From G965218495 sp965218495 (GTDB lineage: Bacteria; Bacteroidota; Rhodothermia; Rhodothermales; Bin80), in assembly GCA_965218495.1 (NCBI GenBank), contig OZ244626.1, forward strand, positions 2,790,001 to 2,854,000: a stretch of 64,000 nt of DNA, in the 5' to 3' direction. Made by a program: the position numbers and the translations under genes. Position 1 is the stretch's first letter; each line of letters opens with the position of its first letter. The notes under the pieces were generated by a model. That model searched no databases and was not told the origin of the DNA. It saw only the letters and a list, made by a program, of their open reading frames with translations. This document shows, piece by piece, positions 27,179 to 36,503 of this stretch.

Positions 27179-29920
27179 CAGCAAATCCATCTCATCCGCA
27201 TCAACCAGGCGTCGGGCAATAGACTGTGTCACCAGCGGCACCTGCGATCCATCAGCGATCTCCAGAGCCCCGGCCGGGTCTACCTCTGCTATGCCCTCTA
27301 TGCCTGTCCACAACAGGACCGGGATGTTGTGGTCGTGCGCATCCTCTCCTCGGCTCACCAGCGCCGTCGCCAGCGGCCAGCGATGCGCTACGTCAATTCG
27401 CTGCAAAGCAGCGGCCAGATACTTACGCACCACGGGCGAGCGGTCACGCCTGGCCATGCGCACCAGGCGCAAGGACGCCTCCGCGCTCGGATCACCGTCC
27501 TCCAGCACCAACTGAATCGCCCATGCGCGAACGTATTCTTCTGAATCACGCGTTGCCTCCAGAAGATTCTCGGACGTGAGCTGTCCGACCACGTGAAGCG
27601 CCCACATAGCCTTCAGCCGAATCGTGGTGGCAGGCGCCGAATCAAACAGCTCGTGTAGTAGCCCTATAGCATCGGAGTCTATCTCGCGCTGCGTGGCACG
27701 GTGCTGGAGAATTACGCGCGCCCGCCGCGCATGCCAGTCACTCGCGCTCTGCTGCAGACCCGCCAGCGCGGCATCAGAAAGCGTCCGCAAATCATCATAG
27801 CGACCTTCCCAGTCTTCAGCCATCGATTGGGTGGGCACGATCCTGAAGATCCGCCCGGTGTCCTTGTCATGGACATCCGAGCCGCAGATGTCCGCATCAT
27901 GCCAATCCAGGACGTATAGCCCGCCTTCAGGCCCGATCTCCATGCTGAATCCCACCCACTGGGCATTGTTGGCCATCATGAAGTCATCGCCGTGGCGTGC
28001 CACAAAGCCCGACCCCTGCGCCTGAAGAACATCACTGAGAACCGCGTGCTCGTGGATGTTTGCCATAAACACCCGACCGTGCTCGCGCTGCGGAAACGCA
28101 TCGGACTGGTATATGCGGGCCCCGCCATGCGCGGAGCGGTGCCGGTGATCTACAATATGGCCGATATCTTGGTAGATGTAGGGGTTGAAATGCTGACCGC
28201 CCTGCCGTTGGTATATGCCCCCCGGTATGACGTGGAAAAGGTGCGGTATAACACACGCGCTGATAAACAGCTGGCCATGTGCGTCGTAGTCGATCCCCCA
28301 TGGGTTACTGAAGCCGTGCGCGACGACCTCAAAGCGCTGCTTTATCGGGTGATAGCGCCACACGCCCCCGTCAATGTCCACACCCTCACTGTCCAAGAGG
28401 TCTTCAGGAAACGGATCGCCCCCACGGTACATGCCCATGCCCGGCTGCGGCTTGCGAATCTTACTCGCAGTAGCAAAGCCCTCCAGCCCGTACAGCCAGC
28501 CGTCAGGACCCCAATGCAGGCTGTTGATGGTTTCATGACGATCGCGAATGCCCCACCCGGTAAGGAGAACCTCCACTTCCTCCAAGTCCGCTTTGTCGTC
28601 CTGGTCCCTATCAGGTACAAACAACAGATGAGGCGGTGCACCTATGAACACGCCGCCGAATCCCACCGCCAACGCAGCGGGAAAGGCAATCCCCTCGATG
28701 AACACCGTACGCATATCTGCCTTGCCATCGCGGTCCGTGTCCTCCAGGACTACGATGCGGCTGTCTCCTGAGGCCGAATAACCGGTTTGGCGCGACTCGT
28801 AGTCGCGGTTTTCCGCCACCCAGAGGCGTCCGCGGTCGTCCCACGCAAACGCCATTGGCTGGGTCAGCATGGGCTCACCAGCCCAGGCGGTCACCTCATA
28901 CCCCTCGGGCAGCGTCATCTCCGTGGCCGCCTCGTCGGGCGTCAGGTACGCAGCTTCCATCGCCTCCTGCTGCGCGATGCCCCACAGCGACGCCGTGGAG
29001 TAGGTCGCGCCCTCCTGACCGGCATACGCTTCCCATTTCGCACGCATACTGGCGTCATCAAGCGTGCCCGTATACACCAGTAGGCGGTGCCTGATGATCT
29101 CCTCCGTGCCCTCTGGAATATTCCAGTCACCCATGCGCGCCCGTACCGATCCTACGCCGAGCTGCCCATCCACGCGCCACGGCTGCGGAAAGCCCCCATT
29201 GCTGGGGTGATCGAAGATCGCGACATGAGCAAAGTCACTTCGACCCTCAACCTGCATTCCCACATCAAGCCACATTGCACGCTTACCTTCGGCCAGCTGG
29301 TCGCGCTGCCGCGCCGCATTGACGGCATGGCCCGAAATGCCACTGCGCCAGGGCATACGCAGAAACAAGCCGCCGTAGTCATATTTGCCAATGGTCACAT
29401 CGATCCGGGCCAGTCCGCGCCATATGAGGTCAAGCACGTATTCCCCGTCCTGCACGGCCATTGACCACTGTTGGGTTTCGGTAAGAACGACGGCCCCCGT
29501 AGAGTCCAAAAGGTCGTACACGGTCTCCCAGCGCACCAGATCGCCGCGCTCCTGCACGACCTGCACCGTGTCGCGCCGCCAATAGTCTCCACGCGGGTTG
29601 TGAAAATAATCCCGCCCATTCAGGCGCGTGAAGCCCCAGTAAAGACCAGTCTGGTGGGGGTGATGGCCTGGGCTGTATTGGGTCGCTTCGCTTTGGCCAT
29701 CAGGCGTCATGACAGGGTGCAGGAATGGCCGATGATCTGCGGCTGCATTCTGGACCAGGATCGGTTCAGGGTTGTCAGCGCGAAAGACGCTCAGCGTCTG
29801 CAATTCATCGTTCCGCGTAATTTGAAGCGTCGTAGTGTCAGGGTTGCCTGACTCCTGGCAAGCCAAAGAACAGGCACTCAGCAGCAGAACACTGCCCCAT
29901 GCCGCGGTGAAGTTCTTCAT
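27179..29920 (-). CDS. DUF6807/PVC-type heme-binding lipoprotein, exon 1
   Basis: 914 codons before the intron. A lipoprotein signal (LLLSACSLAC) is followed by a DUF6807/PmoA-like domain (about residues 30-320; HPVMTPDGQ, SPGHHPHQTGLYWGF). Next is a PVC-type membrane-bound dehydrogenase propeller domain (about 335-690) with LPEGYEVTAWAGEP, FAWDDRGRLWVAENRDYE, HWGPDGWLYGLEGFA and FSNPWGIDYDAHGQ. HEAT-like helical repeats start near residue 700 and run on into exon 2. Such proteins are thought to be periplasmic dehydrogenases passing electrons to the attached cytochrome c. Unspliced reading would add 16 residues (VRQANWQDIAGESPVL) and stop at 27128, giving a protein without its heme domain. 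Confidence 0.88.
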
Positions 29921-29932
29921 GAGCCTATCAAT

Positions 29933-31243
29933 TCATACGCGGCGCATACGGGCCGCAAAGGTTCCATCAGCCATATGGACGGACGGCAGCGTCTGCAAGT
30001 ATCCCTCTTTTGTTACTACTTCGCTGGGAAGGAGCCGCGCTGCGCGCTCCAGCACGAACGCTTCTTGACGCTGCAAGAAGGCTTCTATACGCAACTCGTT
30101 CTCTTCGGCTTCAATCGAACAGGTGCTGTAGACCAATATGCCTCCCGGACGCACGCATCGGGCAGCTGCGTCGAGCAGTTGATCCTGAATGCGAACGATG
30201 CTCTCTAGGTCAGCCAAGGTGCGACGCCAACGCAGGTCGGCCCGCTTCGCCAGGACCCCGGTCCCGGTGCAGGGCGCATCAAGCAGCACGCGCGCAGCAG
30301 GCGCAACATTCAGCTGGCGGACGTCTGCGGTTCGCGTCTCAACGATGGTGATCCGATGCGCGCGTAGAGCTTCGGCTACACGGCGCAGGCGATTTTCGTG
30401 GTAATCAACTGCCAGCAGCGCTCCCCTGTTTTGCATGCGCGTAGCCGCATACACGGCCTTGCCGCCCGGGGCAGCGCATAGGTCCAAGATGAACTCTCCG
30501 GGCCGCGGATCCAAAAGCCGTACCACCAGACCCGCCCCCTCATCCTGCACTGCGCAGCGGCCTTCCCCGAACAGGCCTGCGCGCAGAATGGGCCCAATCC
30601 GGGTTGCTCGCACAAAGTCCTCCAGGTAGGCGGAAGGCTCCCAGCGCACTCCCAGGGCTGTCAGGCGCGCTTGCAGCGCCTGCGGCGGCCCCTGTAGGGT
30701 GTTGCACCGAATACCATACCAGGGGCGGCTGTTATTGTGTTTCATCAGCGCCAGAGTCGCATCCGGGCCCAGGCGGTCCAGCCACCGCCGAACCATCCAT
30801 GTGGGGTGAGAGTACCGCGTAGCGAAATCCTCGACCGGGTCGCCCGTAGCCGGCTCCGGCAGCGACGCGCGCTGCATGCTGCGCAGGATGGCATTGACAA
30901 GACGTCCGGCGCCGGGACGCACCATGTCCTTGGCAAGCTGCACGGCGCTGCTAACCACCGCGTGAGGCGCTTTGTGCGCGAGATAGCATTCAAAAATCGC
31001 GATGCGCAGTATCTGCTTTAGACGCGGCTCAACTTTCTGAATGTTGCCTGTATAGTATGCACCCAGAAGAAAGTCCAAGTACCGGCGCCACCGCGTGACA
31101 CCGGCCACCAGGTCGGTGACTTGGCGCTCAACAATGGCATCGTGACTGCTATGCCGTACCTTGCTGATATACGCGCCGCCAATCTCGATCCGGAGTAGAT
31201 CCTGAACGGCTTGGGCGCGTGTGCGCTCGGACGGCCGCGTCAT
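29933..31243 (-). CDS. rsmB: 16S rRNA (cytosine-C5)-methyltransferase RsmB
   Basis: 436 residues from the ATG at 31243 (MTRPSERTRAQAVQDLLRIE). A longer reading to 31297 would leave only 11 bases before the divergent gene and adds residues foreign to the family. An N-terminal NusB-like helical domain (about 1-140; LVAGVTRWRRYLDFLL, LRIAIFECYLAHKAPHAVV) precedes the catalytic Rossmann domain. That domain has FILDLCAAPGGKA for SAM binding, LLDAPCTGTGVLAKR and VYSTCSIEAEENE, carrying the two Cys of m5C RNA methyltransferases. It modifies C967 of 16S rRNA in E. coli. The start is 12 bases from the PVC-type cytochrome gene, so the two are probably co-transcribed. Confidence 0.93.
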   Translation of the reverse strand: MTRPSERTRAQAVQDLLRIEIGGAYISKVRHSSHDAIVERQVTDLVAGVTRWRRYLDFLLGAYYTGNIQKVEPRLKQILRIAIFECYLAHKAPHAVVSSAVQLAKDMVRPGAGRLVNAILRSMQRASLPEPATGDPVEDFATRYSHPTWMVRRWLDRLGPDATLALMKHNNSRPWYGIRCNTLQGPPQALQARLTALGVRWEPSAYLEDFVRATRIGPILRAGLFGEGRCAVQDEGAGLVVRLLDPRPGEFILDLCAAPGGKAVYAATRMQNRGALLAVDYHENRLRRVAEALRAHRITIVETRTADVRQLNVAPAARVLLDAPCTGTGVLAKRADLRWRRTLADLESIVRIQDQLLDAAARCVRPGGILVYSTCSIEAEENELRIEAFLQRQEAFVLERAARLLPSEVVTKEGYLQTLPSVHMADGTFAARMRRV

Positions 31244-31308
31244 AGAGGTGGGCTGGAATATCGTTTGCTTGCCTGCGTAGTACAAGCTTTGCGCCACAGG
31301 TTCCGACC

Positions 31309-32166
31309 ATGCTGCATAGACTCGATCATGTGGGTATTGCCGTACCGAAGCCGCAGGAGCTGGCTCAACTATTGCAGTCCCAACTCGGGTTGAACTATCT
31401 CTGGTCCGAAGAGGTCGCCCAGGAAGGCGTAAGCGTCCACTTTTTTGATGCCGGTGCAGCCAAGCTCGAGCTCTTGGAAGCTGTGGCGCCGGATTCGCCG
31501 ATTGCGCGATTTCTGGAATCCAAAAAGGGCGGCCTGCATCATTTGGCCTTCGCCGTGCCGGACATTGATGGTGAATTCCGGCGGCTTAGGCACGCAGGCT
31601 TTACGCCACTGAGTCCAAGCCCTACGCGCGGTGCTGGCGGCAAGCAGATTTTCTTCCTTCACCCCAAAGAAACCGCCGGCGTTCTAATTGAATTCTGCCA
31701 GCATCCTGGTCAGCAACCGGCGCTTGCGCCTATCGCACTCGTGGCTCACGAGGCGTCCCCAGCGCTGGCAGATGCCCTCGCGCGCCATGCGCCACTGCTC
31801 TGCGCGGCTTCGGTTCAGGACGCTCACGAACAGATGGTTCGCAAAGGAATCAAACACGTGCACTCTCTGGTGACGGGCAGTGACGCCGAAGCCGCGTTAG
31901 CATTTGTTCGCGGGAATCGTGAGGCTTGCCTTTCGCTTACGCTGCATGACGCTAGTCCATTTGTACCGCTGGCGGCTCCGAATAGCCGCATACCCGTCCT
32001 TATCAGCGCGCCCGCTGAGTCAGCTGAAGCCGCCCTGCGGCTCCACCGCCACATTCCAGGCAGCCAGTTGTGCATCCTTCCAACGGAACCACGGAGGGTA
32101 AGCAAGGTGGATCCAGAGTCGTTGGTGCCAATCCTGGTAGCACACTTTTCGTCCGCACAAAGGTGA
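31309..32166 (+). CDS. Methylmalonyl-CoA epimerase with an extra C-terminal domain
   Basis: 285 residues, twice the usual length of about 135. Residues 1-130 are a vicinal-oxygen-chelate epimerase: LDHVGIAV with His7, KLELLEAV, GGLHHLAFAV with His77/78 and GVLIEFCQ with Glu128, the expected metal ligands. Residues 135-285 form a second domain that reads like a shortened alpha/beta-hydrolase: ALAFVRGNREACLSLTLHD, then IPVLISAPAESAEAALRLH and HIPGSQLCILP. Its nucleophile elbow would be GSDAE, without Ser, so it is unlikely to be an active hydrolase. The epimerase interconverts (R)- and (S)-methylmalonyl-CoA in propionate metabolism. The gene overlaps uvrC by GTGA and is divergent from rsmB. Confidence 0.87.
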   Translation: MLHRLDHVGIAVPKPQELAQLLQSQLGLNYLWSEEVAQEGVSVHFFDAGAAKLELLEAVAPDSPIARFLESKKGGLHHLAFAVPDIDGEFRRLRHAGFTPLSPSPTRGAGGKQIFFLHPKETAGVLIEFCQHPGQQPALAPIALVAHEASPALADALARHAPLLCAASVQDAHEQMVRKGIKHVHSLVTGSDAEAALAFVRGNREACLSLTLHDASPFVPLAAPNSRIPVLISAPAESAEAALRLHRHIPGSQLCILPTEPRRVSKVDPESLVPILVAHFSSAQR

Positions 32167-34019
32167 CCGAAGCGGTATTAGAAAAGATCGCGACCCTCCC
32201 GACAGGGCATGGTGTCTACCAATTTAAGGGCGGCAAAGGCGACCTGCTTTATGTCGGCAAGGCGAAGAACATCCGCAGCCGGGTACGTAGCCATTTCGGC
32301 AAGCGCGAACAACTGGAAGGCCGTCATAAGGTGCTCTACAGAAAGACCTGCGATGTCGAGGTAATTGTAACCGATACAGAATCAGAAGCACTCATCCTGG
32401 AAAACAACCTCATAAAGCAGCACCAGCCGCGGTACAACATCAATCTCAGGGACGATAAGTCGTATCCCTATATATGTATCAAGAACGAACCCTTTCCACG
32501 CGTCTTTCCGACGCGCCGACTGGTCAAGGACGGATCAAAATACTTCGGGCCATATACCGATGTGGGAAGCATGCGCCGCGCCCTAAGGGCGGTCCGCCAG
32601 ATTTTCCAGCTGCGGACCTGCTCCCTCGACCTTAGCCCCAAGCCAATTGCAGCCGGCAAATACGAGACTTGCCTGGAGTATCACATCAAGAACTGTGCTG
32701 GTCCGTGTGCAGGCTACCAGAGTGTGGACGCGTATGACGCTACCATAGCGCGCATTGAAGCTTTTCTGAACGGCAAGACGACCGCACTGGTCAGCGCGCT
32801 GGAAGAATCGATGCAACGGGCCGCTGCGCAGCTGCGATTCGAGGAAGCTGCGCTCTTGCGAAACCAGATCGCAGCTGTAAAGAACTATGCGGAAAAGCAG
32901 AAGGTCGTCACCAGCGCCGCGGTGGATCGCGACCTCTTTGCAGTGGCCACCCATCGAGAAGATGATGTGGCCTCAGCCGTGCTGTTTCGGGTGCGAGACG
33001 GCAAGATCATTGGGCGCCAGCACAAGATCTTAAGTGGTATTGCCGGCCACACCGAAGCCGAGCTCATGCAGACCTACCTGGAGCGATACTATACCGAGGC
33101 TGTGTTCATTCCGGATGAGGTTTTCCTTTCGACCGCAACCACAAACCCTGCCGCCTTGGAGAGCTACCTTGCCCAGCGGCGCGGCAGAAAAGTCGTACTT
33201 AAGACGCCGCAGCGCGGGGAAAAGGCCGAGCTCATGCGCATGATCGAGGCGAACGCTCACGTGATCATTGACGACTGGGTTCGGCAGCTGGCCAAACGAG
33301 GTGAAGACCGTATCTCATACGCCGTTAAAGCACTCCAGGCAGACCTTGGCTTGCCGCATTTGCCTCGACGTATTGAGTGTTTCGACATTTCGCACCTCGC
33401 GGGCACGGGCACGGTCGCTTCTTGCATCGTGTTTCTGGACGGAAAGCCGCGCAGGAGCGACTACCGAGGTTACAAGATTCGCACGGTGCCGGACGGCAAG
33501 TCGGACGACTTTATGGCAATGCACGAGGTCGTGACACGCCGGTACAAGCGAATATCGCGCGAAGAGACGCCTGTCCCTGACCTTGTCATCGTTGATGGCG
33601 GCAAGGGGCAACTCTCCAGCGCCGTAAAGGCGTTGGATGAAGTAAACATTCCCGGAAGGTTTCCCATCGTGGGACTCGCCAAACGCCTGGAGGCCGTGTA
33701 TATTCCTGGCGAAAAAGACCCCACATATATCGCCAAGCAAAGCGCTTCGCTTCAACTGATCCAGCGCGTTAGGGACGAGGCACACCGCTTTGCGGTGGAC
33801 TTGCAGCGCAAGCAGCGCCGCAAAAAGGCGTTACACTCCGAGCTGCTTGACATCCCTCGCATCGGGCCCAAGCGTGCGCAAGACCTCATCAAAAAGTTCG
33901 GGTCCGTGCGCAAGGTGAAGCAGGCGCCGCCGGAAGCACTGGCGGCTGTAGTAGGTTCCAAAGCTGCCAATGCCATCTGTCAGTACGTGGAGCAGCAAGA
34001 GAGCTTCAACCAGTCGTAG
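32163..34019 (+). CDS. uvrC: Excinuclease ABC subunit UvrC
   Basis: 618 residues from the GTG at 32163, which overlaps the preceding stop (GTGA) and gives the family's usual N-terminus (LPTGHGVYQF). Domains in order: GIY-YIG nuclease (about 10-95; GHGVYQFKGG, LLYVGKAKNIRSRVRSHF), a Cys-containing linker (CLEYHIKNCAGPCAG) and a UVR motif (QLRFEEAALLRNQI). The RNase-H-like second nuclease follows (IECFDISHLAGTGTVAS, DYRGYKIR, DDFMAMHEVV, LVIVDGGKGQL), then a helix-hairpin-helix tail (DIPRIGPKRAQDLIKKFGSV). It makes the dual incisions in nucleotide excision repair together with UvrA and UvrB. Length and motifs are normal. Confidence 0.96.
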   Translation: MTEAVLEKIATLPTGHGVYQFKGGKGDLLYVGKAKNIRSRVRSHFGKREQLEGRHKVLYRKTCDVEVIVTDTESEALILENNLIKQHQPRYNINLRDDKSYPYICIKNEPFPRVFPTRRLVKDGSKYFGPYTDVGSMRRALRAVRQIFQLRTCSLDLSPKPIAAGKYETCLEYHIKNCAGPCAGYQSVDAYDATIARIEAFLNGKTTALVSALEESMQRAAAQLRFEEAALLRNQIAAVKNYAEKQKVVTSAAVDRDLFAVATHREDDVASAVLFRVRDGKIIGRQHKILSGIAGHTEAELMQTYLERYYTEAVFIPDEVFLSTATTNPAALESYLAQRRGRKVVLKTPQRGEKAELMRMIEANAHVIIDDWVRQLAKRGEDRISYAVKALQADLGLPHLPRRIECFDISHLAGTGTVASCIVFLDGKPRRSDYRGYKIRTVPDGKSDDFMAMHEVVTRRYKRISREETPVPDLVIVDGGKGQLSSAVKALDEVNIPGRFPIVGLAKRLEAVYIPGEKDPTYIAKQSASLQLIQRVRDEAHRFAVDLQRKQRRKKALHSELLDIPRIGPKRAQDLIKKFGSVRKVKQAPPEALAAVVGSKAANAICQYVEQQESFNQS

Positions 34020-34024
34020 CCGTT

Positions 34025-35170
34025 ATGTCACAAGACCGTCGCGGATTCCTGAAGCTGGTCGCCGCCGCAAGCCTCGCGCAAGGATGCGAATCCACCACTC
34101 CGGACAGCGCACCCGCGTTCTTTAAGGATCCTGCACCATTTATACGGCACGGCAACGTCGGCCTTGAAGCCAGGATTGAGGAGCAAACCGGCTTCATTAC
34201 GCCTGCGAAGCAGTTCTTTGTGCGCAACAACGACCGCAGCAGCGATATTGATATCAGCACCTACCGCCTGGCAGTGTCTGGAGATGCGTTGACGAGTCCC
34301 CTTCAGCTGCGCTACGAAGACCTGTTGGCCATGCCTAGCCGCACGGTATTTTCGTACCTCGAGTGCGGGGGGAACCAGCGCAGGTTTTTTGGCGCGCTCC
34401 TTGGCCGAACGGCCCAGGGCACACCGTGGGGGCGCGGCGCCATCGGCATGGCGGAGTGGACCGGGGTACCGCTAGCCGAGATCCATAATCGGGCCGGCGT
34501 CACAGGCGCGGCCCATACGCTGCAGCTGATCGGCCTGGACAGCGGTGCGCCTGAGGGAGGCTTCCGGCGGCCTTTGCCCATCACAAAGGCGCTGGACCCC
34601 GATACTATCCTGGCGTACCGCATGAACGGGGAAGCATTGCCAAAGGACCATGGCTTTCCGGTCCGAGCGCTTGTGCCCGGCTGGGTGGGCAGCAGCAGCA
34701 TCAAGTGGCTGGGCTCCATTGAGGTGCCCTCCCAGGCGATCTGGAGCCGCAACAATACCACGTCTTATGTGCTGACCGGCGAGGACTTTCCACCAGAGGG
34801 CGAAGCCCAAGGGCGTGTCGCTTCGACGCAATCTATAAAGAGTGCCCTGGCACTTCCATGGCCTGTGCACCTGAAAGCGGGTCACCATCGCATCCGCGGC
34901 TACGCGCACTCCCCGCACTCAACTATTGCACGCGTGGAATGGAGCGTTGACAGCGGTACTTCATGGCAGGAAGCTGCCGTGCTGGGGCCCGTAATGCGAC
35001 ACGTCTGGGCACGGTTTGAATTCGTGTGGAATGCTATGCCGGGCGACCACCACCTGGTGAGCCGTGCCACCGACCAAGCCGGCTTTACGCAGCCGGACAT
35101 CGTACCCTGCAACGCCAAGGCGTACCTGTTCAACATGCCGCTGCCGCATCCGGTCACGGTTGCCGGGTGA
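34025..35170 (+). CDS. Sulfite oxidase-like molybdopterin oxidoreductase
   Basis: 381 residues with a Tat signal (QDRRGFLKLVAAASLAQGC), as expected for a cofactor-loaded periplasmic enzyme. The Moco-binding domain contains TPAKQFFVRNN, SYLECGGNQR (Cys ligand of molybdenum), GMAEWTGVPL, LPITKALDPDTILAYRMNG and VPGWVGSSSIKWL. A C-terminal immunoglobulin-like dimerisation domain follows (IRGYAHSPHSTIARVEWSVD, WARFEFVW). It probably oxidises sulfite and passes electrons to a small cytochrome c, whose gene follows four bases later. Sulfite could arise from organosulfur metabolism. The assignment to the SorA-type group is by architecture. Confidence 0.9.
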   Translation: MSQDRRGFLKLVAAASLAQGCESTTPDSAPAFFKDPAPFIRHGNVGLEARIEEQTGFITPAKQFFVRNNDRSSDIDISTYRLAVSGDALTSPLQLRYEDLLAMPSRTVFSYLECGGNQRRFFGALLGRTAQGTPWGRGAIGMAEWTGVPLAEIHNRAGVTGAAHTLQLIGLDSGAPEGGFRRPLPITKALDPDTILAYRMNGEALPKDHGFPVRALVPGWVGSSSIKWLGSIEVPSQAIWSRNNTTSYVLTGEDFPPEGEAQGRVASTQSIKSALALPWPVHLKAGHHRIRGYAHSPHSTIARVEWSVDSGTSWQEAAVLGPVMRHVWARFEFVWNAMPGDHHLVSRATDQAGFTQPDIVPCNAKAYLFNMPLPHPVTVAG

Positions 35171-35174
35171 GGCC

Positions 35175-35534
35175 ATGCGCGGTATCGCTGCCCTTCCAGT
35201 GCTATGCTTCGCGGCGGCATGCGCGTCGGATACCGTTCCGAAGCAGCAGGTGCTGGGTGAGACGGCATATTTGGCATACTGTCAGCCGCGCCATGAACAA
35301 GACGAAGGCATTGGTCCACGGCTCACGCCAGCCATCCTGGCTACACGTGTGACTGCCGCCCAACTCTTTGCCTGTAACCGGGATAAGATGCCCTTCAATG
35401 CGGGGGGATCCCTGACGGAACATCAGTATTGGGACATCACGGCATACCTGCTTGAGCGTAGCGACCTGGCACAGGGCGACCGGCCGCTTAGCGCGCATAG
35501 CACAGAATACCCGCTCCACTTACCGCCCCAGTAA
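35175..35534 (+). CDS. Small cytochrome c-like lipoprotein with a defective heme motif
   Basis: 119 residues from the ATG at 35175, beginning with a lipoprotein signal (MRGIAALPVLCFAAAC). Its position and size match the monoheme cytochrome c that accepts electrons from sulfite oxidase. The motif expected to be CxxCH reads CQPRH (GETAYLAYCQPRHEQDEGIG): the second Cys codon TGC is CGC here, one base away. GPRLTPA, KMPFNAGGSLTEHQYWDI and the helix TAYLLERSD fit the rest of a class I cytochrome, with KMPF supplying the distal Met. The protein may bind heme through one thioether, or be losing function, or the base may be an error. Confidence 0.75.
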   Translation: MRGIAALPVLCFAAACASDTVPKQQVLGETAYLAYCQPRHEQDEGIGPRLTPAILATRVTAAQLFACNRDKMPFNAGGSLTEHQYWDITAYLLERSDLAQGDRPLSAHSTEYPLHLPPQ

Positions 35535-35546
35535 ACCGCTACGCTT

Positions 35547-36503
35547 ATGCTCAACTATATCTGGGGTGGACTCATCGTCGTCAGTCTACTCTTTGCGCTT
35601 ACCAGCGATGTTCGCGACTTCGCGCGGGACACGTACGCAAACGGCCAGCCGTTACCGGTCACCGTTACGCTACCCAGCGGCTACGACGCAGATGCGCGCA
35701 GGCAGCGCGCGACCGTGGACATCGCGGCACCGGACTACAGCGCACACTTCAAGGCTCAGGCCAGCGCACCACTCACATACGAGGCCGAATTGATCCAGAC
35801 GCAAAAGGGGCGGCAGCTAAGTTTTGCTCATGGCGCCTCCGTACCCGAGCCGTTGGCCACAATTTGCAGCATGCATTCGCGCGACGACGACTGCCGCGGC
35901 ACGCTTGTGGGCACGCCCTCCGTTGGTACGTTTTCGGCAGCTGTCACCTTCAGTCCGGTCCGCTGGGTGAAAATGAATGCCATCGCGGCGGCTGCAATTG
36001 ATTTCGCCGAAACTGCCGTCACCATTGCCCTAGGGCTCATCGGCGGACTCGCGCTATGGATGGGGCTGCTGAAGATAGCCGAGGCGTCCGGCATCCTCTT
36101 TTCGCTGGTCCGCGTGACGCAGCCGATTCTGAGGTCGCTCTTTCCCGAAATCCCCAAAGATCACCCTGCGCTGGGCATGATTGCGTTAAACCTTACGGCA
36201 AACATGTTAGGCCTGGGCAATGCCGCAACCCCCCTCGGCATCAAGGCGATGCAGGAGCTGCAAACACTCAACCCCACAGCAGACACCGCGACTAACCCCA
36301 TGGTGATGCTACTTGCCATGAATACGGCCAGCGTCCAGATCGTGCCGCCCGTGCTCCTGGTCGCCATCATGGGACTGCACGTCAATCAGCTGTTTTTCTC
36401 GATCCTTATCACGACCGCGCTTTCACTGGTAGTCGCCATCACTGCTGCGAAGCTGCTGGGCCGGCTCAAGACGTACAGACGCACCAATCCTGAAGCCAGC
36501 TAA
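35547..36503 (+). CDS. SpmA-like nucleoside-recognition membrane protein with an N-terminal insertion
   Basis: 318 residues. A first membrane helix (IWGGLIVVSLLFAL) is followed by a hydrophilic stretch of about 110 residues (roughly 30-140). Then comes the conserved SpmA/YjiH gate domain: FAETAVTIALGLIGGLALWM, HPALGMIALNLTANMLGLGN, AATPLGIKAM, MVMLLAMNTASVQIVPP. Typical SpmA proteins are about 195 residues and lack the large insertion, which should face the periplasm. In spore formers SpmA and SpmB affect spore dehydration; in non-sporulating Bacteroidota their transport role is unknown. The stop shares one base with the spmB start. Confidence 0.85.
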   Translation: MLNYIWGGLIVVSLLFALTSDVRDFARDTYANGQPLPVTVTLPSGYDADARRQRATVDIAAPDYSAHFKAQASAPLTYEAELIQTQKGRQLSFAHGASVPEPLATICSMHSRDDDCRGTLVGTPSVGTFSAAVTFSPVRWVKMNAIAAAAIDFAETAVTIALGLIGGLALWMGLLKIAEASGILFSLVRVTQPILRSLFPEIPKDHPALGMIALNLTANMLGLGNAATPLGIKAMQELQTLNPTADTATNPMVMLLAMNTASVQIVPPVLLVAIMGLHVNQLFFSILITTALSLVVAITAAKLLGRLKTYRRTNPEAS

